NCBI GenBank assembly: GCA_947500005.1
Contig: CANMQJ010000016.1
Location: 1-64,000, forward strand
Reading direction: 5' to 3'
DNA length: 64,000 bases
Source of the DNA: an uncultured Paracoccaceae bacterium
GTDB lineage: Bacteria > Pseudomonadota > Alphaproteobacteria > Rhodobacterales > Rhodobacteraceae
Positions 9,672-18,692 of this stretch are shown here, piece by piece. A program made the position numbers and the translations under genes. The notes under the pieces are model-generated. The model was not told where the DNA came from. It worked only from the letters and a program-made list of their open reading frames with translations, and ran no database searches. Position 1 is the first letter of the stretch, and every line of letters starts with the position of its first letter.

Positions 9672-11614
9672 GACGCAATCCCCGCGAACTGGAACATACC
9701 CACAAGGTCTTCAGCCGCCGTGCCCTGCTGGTGGGCGGCATCCAGGCCGCGATGGTCGGCGGGCTGGCCATGCGGATGCGCTACATGCAGGTCGAGCAGG
9801 CCGACCAGTTCCGCCTGCTGGCCGAGGAGAACCGCATCAACCTTCGCCTGATCCCGCCCACGCGCGGCGAGATCTTCGACCGCGAGGGGCGCATCCTCGG
9901 CCGCAACATCCCCTCCTACCGGATCGTTCTGGTGCCCGAGGATGCGGGCGACGTGGACAAGGTGGTCGCCGATCTGGGCCAGCTGGTCATGCTCGACCCC
10001 GAAGAGCTGGAGCGCGCCCGGACCGAGATGCGCCGCTCGCCCCCCTTCCTGCCCATCACCCTGGCCGACCAGGTGACGTGGGAGGATATCAGCCGCGTTG
10101 CCGTCAACGCCCCCGCCCTGCCCGGCGTCACGCCCGAGGTCGGCCTGACCCGCGTCTATCCACGGCACGAGGATCTGGCCCATGTCGTGGGCTATGTCGG
10201 CCCGGTCAGCGATTACGACCTCAGCCAGCTCGAAGACCCCGAGCCCGTGCTGCGTATCCCGCGCTTCCAGATCGGCAAGGTCGGCCTCGAAGCCAAGCAG
10301 GAAGATCTGCTGCGCGGCAAGGCCGGCTCCAAGCGGGTCGAGGTCAACGCCTCGGGCCGCGTCATGCGCGAGCTCGACCGCCGCGAGGGCGAGCCGGGCG
10401 CCGATCTGCAGCTGACCATCGACGCCGACCTCCAGGAATACGTTCAGGCCCGCCTTGGCGGCGAAAGCGCGGCCGCCGTCGTGCTCGACTGCGCGACGGG
10501 CGACCTGCGCGCGATCTCCTCCTCGCCCAGCTTCGACCCCAATCTCTTCGTGCGCGGCATCTCGGTCGCCGATTACCGCGCCCTGACCGAGGACAAGTAC
10601 CGCCCACTGGCCAACAAGACGGTGCAGGGCGTCTACCCGCCCGGCTCCACCTTCAAGATGGTCACCGCCATGGCCGCGCTCGAAGAGGGGCTGATCGGCC
10701 CCGACGACACGGTCTATTGCCCCGGCTATCTCGAGGTCAGCTCCCGCCGCTTCCACTGCTGGAAACGTGGCGGCCACGGCCATGTCGATCTTCAGAACTC
10801 CCTCAAGCAGAGCTGCGACGTCTATTACTACGATCTCGCGCTCAAGGTGGGCATCGACAAGATCTCGGCCATGGCCAACCGCTTCGGGCTGGGCGTGCGC
10901 CACGACCTGCCGATGTCCGCCGTGGCCGCGGGCCTCGCCCCCGACCGCGCGTGGAAAAAGCGCGTGCATGACCAGGAATGGCTGGTGGGCGACACCGCCA
11001 ACGCCGCCATCGGCCAGGGCTTCATGCTCGCCTCGCCGATGCAACTTGCCGTCATGACCGCGCGCATCGCCACCGGGCGCGAGGTCGCGCCGCGCCTCGT
11101 CAAATCCGTCAACGGGGTCGAAACCCCCTCGGGCGCGGGCGAACCGCTCGGCATGAACGAGAACAACCTCCGCCAGCTGCGCCGCGCCATGTATGCCGTC
11201 TCCAACGACCGGCGCGGCACCGCCTATGGCAGCCGCATCATCGACGACGCCTTCCGCATGGCGGGCAAGACCGGCACCAGCCAGGTCCGCAACATCACCG
11301 CAGCCGAACGCGCCGCCGGCGTGATCCGCAACGAGGACCTGCCGTGGGAGCGGCGCGACCACGCGCTCTTCGTCTCCTTCGCGCCCTACGAGAACCCGCG
11401 CTATGCCGTCTCGGTGGTGATCGAACATGGCGGCGGCGGCTCCAGCGCCGCCGCCCCGGTCGCCCGCGACGTGATGCTCCAGGCGCTCTACGGCGGCAAG
11501 CCCCCGCTCGACGCCTATCCGAAAAAGGATCGCGGCCGCATCCAGGCGCTCCAGGAACGTCTCGAACGCGAACAGCGCCCCCGCGCCCGGCCCGACGAGA
11601 AGGACCGCGCATGA
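9668..11614 (+). CDS. mrdA: Penicillin-binding protein 2
   Basis: PPTRGEIFDREGRILGRNIPSYR, PPGSTFKMVTAMAALEEG (SxxK), GKTGTSQV; ATG 9668. Confidence 0.96.
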   Translation: MRRNPRELEHTHKVFSRRALLVGGIQAAMVGGLAMRMRYMQVEQADQFRLLAEENRINLRLIPPTRGEIFDREGRILGRNIPSYRIVLVPEDAGDVDKVVADLGQLVMLDPEELERARTEMRRSPPFLPITLADQVTWEDISRVAVNAPALPGVTPEVGLTRVYPRHEDLAHVVGYVGPVSDYDLSQLEDPEPVLRIPRFQIGKVGLEAKQEDLLRGKAGSKRVEVNASGRVMRELDRREGEPGADLQLTIDADLQEYVQARLGGESAAAVVLDCATGDLRAISSSPSFDPNLFVRGISVADYRALTEDKYRPLANKTVQGVYPPGSTFKMVTAMAALEEGLIGPDDTVYCPGYLEVSSRRFHCWKRGGHGHVDLQNSLKQSCDVYYYDLALKVGIDKISAMANRFGLGVRHDLPMSAVAAGLAPDRAWKKRVHDQEWLVGDTANAAIGQGFMLASPMQLAVMTARIATGREVAPRLVKSVNGVETPSGAGEPLGMNENNLRQLRRAMYAVSNDRRGTAYGSRIIDDAFRMAGKTGTSQVRNITAAERAAGVIRNEDLPWERRDHALFVSFAPYENPRYAVSVVIEHGGGGSSAAAPVARDVMLQALYGGKPPLDAYPKKDRGRIQALQERLEREQRPRARPDEKDRA

Positions 11615-12750
11615 GCTATCTCGAGTATAACGTCAAGGCGACCCCCTCGGGCCTGCGCAAGGTTCTCTACATGAACTGGCCGCTCACGCTGCTGCTGATC
11701 TCGACGGCCTGCGTGGGGTTCCTGATGCTCTACTCGGTCGCCGGCGGCTCCTTCAGCCCCTGGGCCGAACCGCAGATGAAACGCTTCGTCCTTGGCCTCG
11801 CCGTGATGGGCGTGGTGGCGATGGTGCCCATCTGGTTCTGGCGCAACATGGCGGTGGTGGCCTACGGGCTGTCGATCCTGCTCCTGGTCGCGGTGGAATT
11901 CGTCGGCGCCACGGGCATGGGCGCCCAGCGCTGGATCGACCTGGGCTTCATGCGCCTGCAACCCTCCGAACTGATGAAGATCACGCTGGTGATGCTGCTC
12001 GCCGCCTATTACGACTGGCTGCCCGCGCCGCGCACCTCGCGCCCGTTCTGGGTGCTCGTTCCGGTGGTGATGATCCTGTTTCCCACCTTCCTCGTGCTGC
12101 GCCAGCCCGATCTCGGCACCGCCATCCTGCTGATGACGGCGGGCGGCGGGCTGATGTTTCTCGCCGGTGTCCACTGGGTCTATTTCGCCGCCGTGATCGC
12201 CGCCGGCGTCGGGCTCGTCTCGGCGGTCTTCCAGAGCCGGGGCACCGACTGGCAGCTGCTCAAGAACTACCAGTATCGCCGCATCGACACCTTCCTCGAT
12301 CCCTCCAGCGACCCGCTCGGCGCGGGCTATCACATCACCCAGTCCAAGATCGCGCTCGGTTCGGGCGGCTGGTCGGGGCGCGGTTTCATGCAGGGCACCC
12401 AATCGCGGCTCAACTTCCTGCCCGAGAAACATACCGATTTCATCTTCACCACCCTCGCCGAGGAGTTCGGCTTCATCGGCGGCATGTCGCTGCTGATCCT
12501 CTACGCGCTGATCCTCGTCTTCTGCCTCTCCACCGCGCTCGCCACGCGCGACCGCTTCTCCGCGCTGGTCACGCTGGGCATCTCCATCAACTTCTTTCTC
12601 TATTTCGCCGTGAACATGTCGATGGTGATGGGCCTCGCCCCGGTCGTGGGCGTGCCGCTCCCGATGGTCAGCTATGGCGGCTCGGCCATGCTGGTGCTGC
12701 TGGCCGCCTTCGGCATCGTGCACAGCGCGCATATCCACCGCCCCCGTTAG
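11611..12750 (+). CDS. rodA: Rod shape-determining protein RodA
   Basis: FtsW/RodA/SpoVE family: GAQRWIDLGFMRLQPSELMK, LVLRQPDLGTAI, MVSYGGSAML; ATG 11611. Confidence 0.96.
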   Translation: MSYLEYNVKATPSGLRKVLYMNWPLTLLLISTACVGFLMLYSVAGGSFSPWAEPQMKRFVLGLAVMGVVAMVPIWFWRNMAVVAYGLSILLLVAVEFVGATGMGAQRWIDLGFMRLQPSELMKITLVMLLAAYYDWLPAPRTSRPFWVLVPVVMILFPTFLVLRQPDLGTAILLMTAGGGLMFLAGVHWVYFAAVIAAGVGLVSAVFQSRGTDWQLLKNYQYRRIDTFLDPSSDPLGAGYHITQSKIALGSGGWSGRGFMQGTQSRLNFLPEKHTDFIFTTLAEEFGFIGGMSLLILYALILVFCLSTALATRDRFSALVTLGISINFFLYFAVNMSMVMGLAPVVGVPLPMVSYGGSAMLVLLAAFGIVHSAHIHRPR

Positions 12751-12762
12751 AAAAGGCCCCGA

Positions 12763-13695
12763 ATGACCGCCAACATCCTCTTCGCCGCCAAGCCGGACCG
12801 CTGGACCACATACGAGGCGCCGCTGCGCCGGGCCCTCGACGCCACCGGCGTGGCCTACGACCTGCGCACCGATTTCCCGCCCGAAGAGGTCCACTACATC
12901 GTCTACGCCCCCAACAGCGCAGTGCAGGATTTCACCCCCTACACGCGGCTCAAGGCGGTGCTCAACCTCTGGGCGGGGGTCGAGAACATCACCGGCAACG
13001 AGACCCTCACCGTCCCGCTCGCCCGGATGGTCGATCACGGGCTGACGCAGGGCATGGTCGAATGGGTCACCGGCCACACGCTGCGGTATCACCTCGGGAT
13101 GGATGCCGACATCCTGGGCCAGGACGGCACATGGCGCAAACATGTCCCCCCGCTCGCCGCCGACCGCAAGGTCACCGTGCTGGGCCTGGGCGAGCTCGGC
13201 CGCGCCTGCGCCGAAACGCTCGTCTCTCTCGGCTTCGACGTCACGGGCTGGAGCCGCTCCGCCAAGGAAATCCCTGGCATTCGCTGCCTGCACGGCGCCG
13301 AGGGGCTGCCAAAGGCGCTCGCCACGGCGGAGATCCTCATCCTGCTGCTGCCCGACACCCCGGCCACCGAGAACACGCTGAACGCCGACACGCTCGCCCG
13401 GCTCCCGCGCGGCGCCTGCCTGATCAACCCCGGCCGCGGCACGCTGATCGACGACGACGCGCTGCTCGCCGCGCTCGACTCGGGCCAGGTGGGCCACGCC
13501 ACGCTCGACGTCTTCCGGGTCGAACCGCTGCCCGCCGAACACCCCTACTGGACCCACCCGAACGTGACCGTGACGCCCCATATCGCGTCCGAAACCCGCC
13601 CCGACACCGCCTCGCAGGTCATCGCCGAGAATGTCCGCCGGGGCGAGGCGGGCGAACCCTTCCTTCACCTCGTGGACCGCAAGCTGGGCTACTAG
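12763..13695 (+). CDS. Glyoxylate/hydroxypyruvate reductase A-type 2-hydroxyacid dehydrogenase
   Basis: VTVLGLGELGRACAETL, LLPDTPATENTLN, INPGRGTLIDDDALL. Confidence 0.9.
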   Translation: MTANILFAAKPDRWTTYEAPLRRALDATGVAYDLRTDFPPEEVHYIVYAPNSAVQDFTPYTRLKAVLNLWAGVENITGNETLTVPLARMVDHGLTQGMVEWVTGHTLRYHLGMDADILGQDGTWRKHVPPLAADRKVTVLGLGELGRACAETLVSLGFDVTGWSRSAKEIPGIRCLHGAEGLPKALATAEILILLLPDTPATENTLNADTLARLPRGACLINPGRGTLIDDDALLAALDSGQVGHATLDVFRVEPLPAEHPYWTHPNVTVTPHIASETRPDTASQVIAENVRRGEAGEPFLHLVDRKLGY

Positions 13696-13707
13696 GCGCT
13701 CCCTGCC

Positions 13708-13730
13708 CCTTCATCTCTTTCCAAATACTC
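13708..13730 (-). repeat. Dispersed motif GAGTATTTGGAAAGAGATGAAGG, copy 2
   Basis: 22/23 identical to the copy at 3002-3024; lies between convergent genes. Confidence 0.6.
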
Positions 13731-13768
13731 GCGCCGCAGGCTTGCGCCGCAAGGCGCAATCCCCGCGT

Positions 13769-15784
13769 TCAGGCACCCACCAGACCCCGCCCCCGAAGCA
13801 GCGCATCGACCCCCGGCAGGCGCCCGCGGAACGCGGTGTAAAGATCCGCGGCCTCGACCGATCCCCCGGTGGACAGGATATGAGATTCCAGCGCCTTCGC
13901 CCGCTCCGCGTCGAACGGCCCGCCCGCCTCCTCGAAGGCCTCGAAGGCATCGGCATCCATCACCTCCGACCACATGTAGGAATAATAGCCCGCGCTGTAG
14001 CCGTCCCCGGAAAAGACATGGGCGAAATGCGGCGTGGCATGGCGCATCCCGATCGCGTGGGGCATCCCGATCCCTTCCAGCACCTGGGCCTGTTTCGCCA
14101 TCGGATCGGCAGGGGCCGGGCCCTCGTGGAATTCCAGGTCCACCAGCGCCGAGGCCACGTATTCCACCGTCTGGAACCCGGTCCCGTGCTTTGCCGCCGC
14201 CAGCACCTTGTTCAGCAGCGCCTCCGGCATCGGCTCCCCGGTCTCGGCATGGGTGGCGAACTCGGCCAGCACCTCGGGCACTTCCAGCCAGTGCTCGTAA
14301 AGCTGGCTCGGCAGCTCCACGAAATCGCGCGCGACGGAGGTTCCGGAAATGCTCTCATAGGTCACGTCCGACAGCATCTGGTGCAGCGCGTGGCCGAACT
14401 CGTGGAACAGCGTGCGCGCGTCGTCCCAGGACAGCAGCGCCGGATCGCCCTTGGCGAAGTTGCAGACATTGACCACGATGGGCGCCTGCGCTTTCGGGAA
14501 CTTCGCCTGCCCCCGGATCGCCGTGCACCACGCGCCCGACCGCTTCGAGCCGCGCGCGAAGTAATCCCCGATGAACACCGCCACATGTCGCCCGTTCCGC
14601 TTGACCTCCCAGGCCCGCGCGTCGGCATGATAAAGCGGCACGTCCAGCGGCGCGAATTCCAGCCCGAAGAGACGGTTGGCGCAGGAGAACGCCGCCTCGA
14701 TCATCCGCTCCAGCTGGAGATAGGGCTTCAGCTCCGCCTCCTCCAGGTCGTGCAGCGCCGCGCGGTGCTTCTCCTCGTAATAACGCCAGTCCCAAGGTTC
14801 CAGCGGGCCGTTCACGCCATCGGCCTGCATCAGCCGGGTCAGCGCCTCTTCCTCCCGCGCCGCCTGCGCGCGCGCAGGCTCCCAGACCGCCATCAGCAGC
14901 TCGCGCACCCGCTCGGGCGTCTGCGCCATCTCGGTCTCCAGCTTGTAATCGGCGAAACTCTCATAGCCCAGCAGCCTGGCGCGCTCCTCGCGCAGCTTCA
15001 GGATCTCGGCGGCGATCGCGCGATTGTCCGTCTCGCCGCCATTGGCCCCGCGTGCGGCCCAGGCGGCATAGGCTTTTTCCCGCAGGTCGCGGCGCGGCGA
15101 GAATTGCAGGAACGGCACGATCAGCGAGCGCGACAGCGTCACCACCGGGCCATCCGCCCCCGTCTCACGGCCGGCCGCCCGCGCGGCATCGACGACGAAG
15201 CCCGGCAGCCCCTCCAAATCGGCCTCCGACAGTTCCATGAACCATTCCCGCTCATCGGCCAGCAGGTTCTGGGTGAACTGCGTGCCAAGGCTGGCCAGCC
15301 GCGACTTGATCTCGGTCATCCGTGCCTCTTCGGCCCCTTCCAGCGCCGCGCCCGCGCGCACGAACCCGCGATGGGTCAGCATCAGGACCCGCGCCTGTTC
15401 CGCCGTCAGGTCCAGCTCCTCGCGCCGCTCCCACAGATCGCGCACCCGCGCGTAAAGCGCATTGTTCGAGGAAATCGCCGAGAAATGCGCCGACAGCTTC
15501 GGCGAGAACGCCCGCTGCAATTCCTCGCGCGCAGGCGTGCTGTCCGCCCCCGCCACGGTGAAGAACACGCCCAGCACCTTGTCCAGCCCCTCGCCCGCCG
15601 CCTCCAGCGCCTCGACCACATTGGCGAATGTCGCGGGCTCGGGGTTGTCGGCAATCGCCTCGATCTCGGCCTTGTGCCGGGCCAGCGCCTCTTCCAGCGC
15701 GGGCGCGAAATCCTCGTCGCGGATCATGTCGAAGGGCGGCAGGTCGAACGCGGTGCGCCAGGGCGCCAGGATGGGGTTGCTCAT
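13769..15784 (-). CDS. M3 family metallopeptidase (oligopeptidase A / dipeptidyl carboxypeptidase-like)
   Basis: HEFGHALHQML zinc motif; 671 aa. Confidence 0.94.
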   Translation of the reverse strand: MSNPILAPWRTAFDLPPFDMIRDEDFAPALEEALARHKAEIEAIADNPEPATFANVVEALEAAGEGLDKVLGVFFTVAGADSTPAREELQRAFSPKLSAHFSAISSNNALYARVRDLWERREELDLTAEQARVLMLTHRGFVRAGAALEGAEEARMTEIKSRLASLGTQFTQNLLADEREWFMELSEADLEGLPGFVVDAARAAGRETGADGPVVTLSRSLIVPFLQFSPRRDLREKAYAAWAARGANGGETDNRAIAAEILKLREERARLLGYESFADYKLETEMAQTPERVRELLMAVWEPARAQAAREEEALTRLMQADGVNGPLEPWDWRYYEEKHRAALHDLEEAELKPYLQLERMIEAAFSCANRLFGLEFAPLDVPLYHADARAWEVKRNGRHVAVFIGDYFARGSKRSGAWCTAIRGQAKFPKAQAPIVVNVCNFAKGDPALLSWDDARTLFHEFGHALHQMLSDVTYESISGTSVARDFVELPSQLYEHWLEVPEVLAEFATHAETGEPMPEALLNKVLAAAKHGTGFQTVEYVASALVDLEFHEGPAPADPMAKQAQVLEGIGMPHAIGMRHATPHFAHVFSGDGYSAGYYSYMWSEVMDADAFEAFEEAGGPFDAERAKALESHILSTGGSVEAADLYTAFRGRLPGVDALLRGRGLVGA

Positions 15785-15854
15785 GCGGGATCTCCTTTGC
15801 GGCTCAAGCTAGGGGCGGCGGGCGCCGGGGTCCAGAGGACATGCATCAAGACAA

Positions 15855-15943
15855 GGGGCGCTCCCGCCCCCTGCGGCGCCGCCCTGCCGGGCGCCCTCCT
15901 CGGTGTTGGGCCCGGCCGCGCGCCTGCCGGCGCGCGGCGGTGG
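15855..15943 (+). repeat. Intergenic multi-hairpin repeat, copy C
   Basis: GGGGCGCTCCCGCCCC, GGCGCC...GGCGCC, GTTGGGCCCGG, perfect 10-bp stem GCCGCGCGCC-TGCC-GGCGCGCGGC (15916-15939). Confidence 0.65.
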
Positions 15944-16057
15944 CACGGTTTCCCCGACGTATTCGCGGTCAGGTTGAGCGGTTGCCTGCCACTCACGTTG
16001 ACATTTGGCCCCCCGTCCTGATCTTAGTCACTGACAATCGCCCAAGGGGAAATTCTC

Positions 16058-16933
16058 ATGCCGAACAACGGAACCGCACATATACTCACCCTGCTGGAAG
16101 CGGATTTCGCCGGCATCGTCGACGAATGGGTCGGCGCGCAGATCGAAGAGGGCGTCAAGCGCTCCGACCTCTTCTCCGATGCCGAAAGCCGCGCGCAAAG
16201 CACCGAACTGCTCAAGGCGCTCGCCAAGGGCATGCGCGCCAATGACAACACCGTCGAGTTCGACTTCAGCGCCGATGCCTGGGACGACCTGCGCGCCGTG
16301 CTGGCCGACATCACCCGCGAACGCGTCAATCGCGGCGTCACGCCGACCGAGATGGCCACCTTCATGCTGGCGCTCAAGGGTCCGCTCTTCGACCGGCTCC
16401 GCTCCAGCCTCGGCAAGGATGCCGAGGCGCTGGTCGAGCAGATCATGCTGGTCTCGCGCCTGGTCGATTCCTTCGCGATCCATACCAACGAGGTCTTCAT
16501 CGCCGAGCGCGAACAGATCATCGACCGTCAGCGCGAGGAGATGATGGAGCTTTCGACCCCCGTGGTCGAACTGTGGGACCGCGTCCTGACCCTGCCGCTG
16601 ATCGGCACGCTCGACAGCGCACGCGCGCAGGAAGTCATGGAAAACCTTCTGGAAACCATCCTGCAACGCCAGGCCGAGGTGGTGATCGTCGACATCACCG
16701 GGGTCGGCACCGTCGACACCCAGGTGGCCCAGCACCTGCTGCGCGCCGCCGCCGCGGTGCGGCTGATGGGGGCCGAATGCATCATCTCGGGCATCAGCCC
16801 GATGATCGCGCAGACCATGGTGCAGCTGGGTATCGACGTGGGCTCCGTCTCCACCCGCCAGAACATCCGCGCGGCGCTGGCCGACGCGCTGCCCAAGGTC
16901 GGCTACAACATCCACCGGGTCAAGGACAGCTGA
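16058..16933 (+). CDS. RsbR-type stressosome co-antagonist (RsbRD-like N-domain + STAS)
   Basis: C-terminal STAS domain with VVIVDITGVGTVDTQVAQHLLRAAAAVRLMGAECIISGISP; first gene of RsbRST module. Confidence 0.9.
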   Translation: MPNNGTAHILTLLEADFAGIVDEWVGAQIEEGVKRSDLFSDAESRAQSTELLKALAKGMRANDNTVEFDFSADAWDDLRAVLADITRERVNRGVTPTEMATFMLALKGPLFDRLRSSLGKDAEALVEQIMLVSRLVDSFAIHTNEVFIAEREQIIDRQREEMMELSTPVVELWDRVLTLPLIGTLDSARAQEVMENLLETILQRQAEVVIVDITGVGTVDTQVAQHLLRAAAAVRLMGAECIISGISPMIAQTMVQLGIDVGSVSTRQNIRAALADALPKVGYNIHRVKDS

Positions 16934-16934
16934 G

Positions 16935-17291
16935 ATGTCCGGGGTCGCCGCCATCAACCTGGTCGAGAACGCGCTCCTCGTCTCGATACAGGACGACGTC
17001 ACCGATACCGACATCATCGAGCTTCAGGACACGCTCTCGCAGCGCATCGCGCTCGAGGAGAACATCCGCGGCGTGGTGCTCGACATCTCCGCGCTCGAGA
17101 TCGTGGACACCTTCGTGGGCCGGGTGATCGCGCAGCTCGCGGGCATCGCCCGGCTGCTCGACGCGCAGACCTTCGTGGTGGGGATGCGCCCGGCCGTGGC
17201 GGTGACGCTGGTGGAACTGGGCATGTACCTGCCCGAATCGCGCACGGCCCTCAGCCTCACCCATGCGCTTGCACAGCTCAAGCGTGGCTGA
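16935..17291 (+). CDS. RsbS-type stressosome STAS protein
   Basis: Single STAS domain GVVLDISALEIVDTFVGRVIAQLAGIARLLDAQTFVVGMRP; 118 aa. Confidence 0.9.
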   Translation: MSGVAAINLVENALLVSIQDDVTDTDIIELQDTLSQRIALEENIRGVVLDISALEIVDTFVGRVIAQLAGIARLLDAQTFVVGMRPAVAVTLVELGMYLPESRTALSLTHALAQLKRG

Positions 17292-17688
17292 GCGCGGCAG
17301 GGACCTTCTCCGCTTGCCGCTCAAGACCAATCGCGACGTTGTCGCCGCCCGCCAGGCCGTCGCCCGCGAACTGAAGGCCCGCGGGGCCCGGCCGATCCGG
17401 GTCACCCGCTTCGCCACGGCGGTCAGCGAGATCGCCCGCAACACGGTCCTGCATGGCGGCGGCGGCTCTTTTGCGGTTTTTCTCGACCCCGCTTCGGGCT
17501 ATCTCATGGTCGAATGCCGCGACGCGGGCGAGGGCATCGCCGATCTCGACCGCGCCATGACGGATGGCTACAGCACCGGCGGAAGCATGGGCCGGGGCCT
17601 TGGCGGCGCGAAACGGCTCGCCGACCGGTTCGAGATCGAGACCGGTCCGGGAAAGGGAACACGGGTAATACTGGGCGCCAGGCTATGA
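17284..17688 (+). CDS. RsbT-type serine/threonine kinase
   Basis: GHKL ATPase: RFATAVSEIARNTVLHGGGG, CRDAGEGIADLDRAMTDGYSTGGSMGRGLGGAKRLADRFEIETGPGKGTRV; GTG 17284 (ORF open from 17263). Confidence 0.88.
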   Translation: MAERGRDLLRLPLKTNRDVVAARQAVARELKARGARPIRVTRFATAVSEIARNTVLHGGGGSFAVFLDPASGYLMVECRDAGEGIADLDRAMTDGYSTGGSMGRGLGGAKRLADRFEIETGPGKGTRVILGARL

Positions 17689-18692
17689 AGCGATGGATCG
17701 ACATCAACGACCGAAGCGCCATCGCCGCGATCCGCAGGCTCGCGCGGCGCTATGCCTCGGGCCTGAACCTTCCCGAAACACGCCTCGACGCGCTCGCCAT
17801 CGTGGTGACCGAGGCCGCCACCAACATCCTGCGCCATGCCGGACGGGGCCGCGCCCTGATCGAGGTGATCGAGGGCGCGGGCGTGCGCAAGATCGCCCTC
17901 GTCTTCGCCGATCACGGCCCGGGCATCACCGACATGGACCGGATGATGCAGGACGGCTACAGCAGCATGCCCGATTCCTCGGGCCTGGGCCTGGGCTCCA
18001 TCCGGCGGCTCTCGGACACGTTCGACATCTACTCGACCCCGGGCGAAGGCACGACCATCACCTGCTCCTTCGCGTCCGAGGATGACCCCCCCTATGCCGA
18101 TACGCTCGCGCTTGACGGTCTGCGCGTCTGCTACCCCGGCGCGAATGTCTGCGGCGACGACATGATGGTGCGCCCCGGCGCGGGCCATACCGACATGCTG
18201 CTCTGCGACGGTCTGGGCCATGGCAGCCTCGCCGCCAAGGCATCCGCCGAGATCGTCGAGATCGCCCGCCACCTGCACCTCGCGCCCGCCGAAACCATCG
18301 CCCATCTCAGCCGCGAGATGGTCGGCCATCGCGGCGCCGTGGCGGCCATGGCGCGGATCGACCACGCCACCGGGCAGCTCGACTATTCCGGCCTCGGCAA
18401 CATCACCACGCTCTGCCTCGGCCCCGAGACGCATAAACGCCTCGCTGTGCGCGACGGGCGGATCGGCGGCGCGCCGACTCGCGGCTTCAACGAACAGGTG
18501 ATGCTCAACCCCGGCGACCTGGTGATCCTGCACAGCGACGGGCTCAAGACGCTGGGCGACCGCGACCTTCCGCCCGCCCTGCTGGCCCGCAGCCCGATGC
18601 TGATCTGCGGCCACCTTCTCGACCGCGCCTTTCGCGGCCGCGACGATGCAAGCATCCTCGTGATGCGCTGGCTCGGAAGGGCCGCCGCATGA
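17685..18692 (+). CDS. RsbT-like ATPase domain fused to SpoIIE/RsbX-like PP2C phosphatase
   Basis: N-term VVTEAATNILRHAGRG/DHGPGITDMDRMMQDGYSS; C-term GDDMMVRPGAGHTDMLLCDGLGHGSLAAKAS ... HSDGLKT; 4-nt overlap with RsbT. Confidence 0.88.
   Translation: MKRWIDINDRSAIAAIRRLARRYASGLNLPETRLDALAIVVTEAATNILRHAGRGRALIEVIEGAGVRKIALVFADHGPGITDMDRMMQDGYSSMPDSSGLGLGSIRRLSDTFDIYSTPGEGTTITCSFASEDDPPYADTLALDGLRVCYPGANVCGDDMMVRPGAGHTDMLLCDGLGHGSLAAKASAEIVEIARHLHLAPAETIAHLSREMVGHRGAVAAMARIDHATGQLDYSGLGNITTLCLGPETHKRLAVRDGRIGGAPTRGFNEQVMLNPGDLVILHSDGLKTLGDRDLPPALLARSPMLICGHLLDRAFRGRDDASILVMRWLGRAAA

Noticed and set aside
9581-11428. 615-aa minus-strand ORF opposite mrdA
   Set aside because: Antisense shadow of a definite penicillin-binding protein 2 gene.
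11515-13668. 717-aa minus-strand ORF opposite rodA and the hydroxyacid dehydrogenase
   Set aside because: Spans two confident plus-strand genes; His/Gln/Asp/Gly-rich composition of an antisense frame.
13631-16021. 796-aa plus-strand ORF opposite the M3 peptidase
   Set aside because: Antisense to a confident gene with the HEFGH motif; Arg/Pro/His-rich translation.
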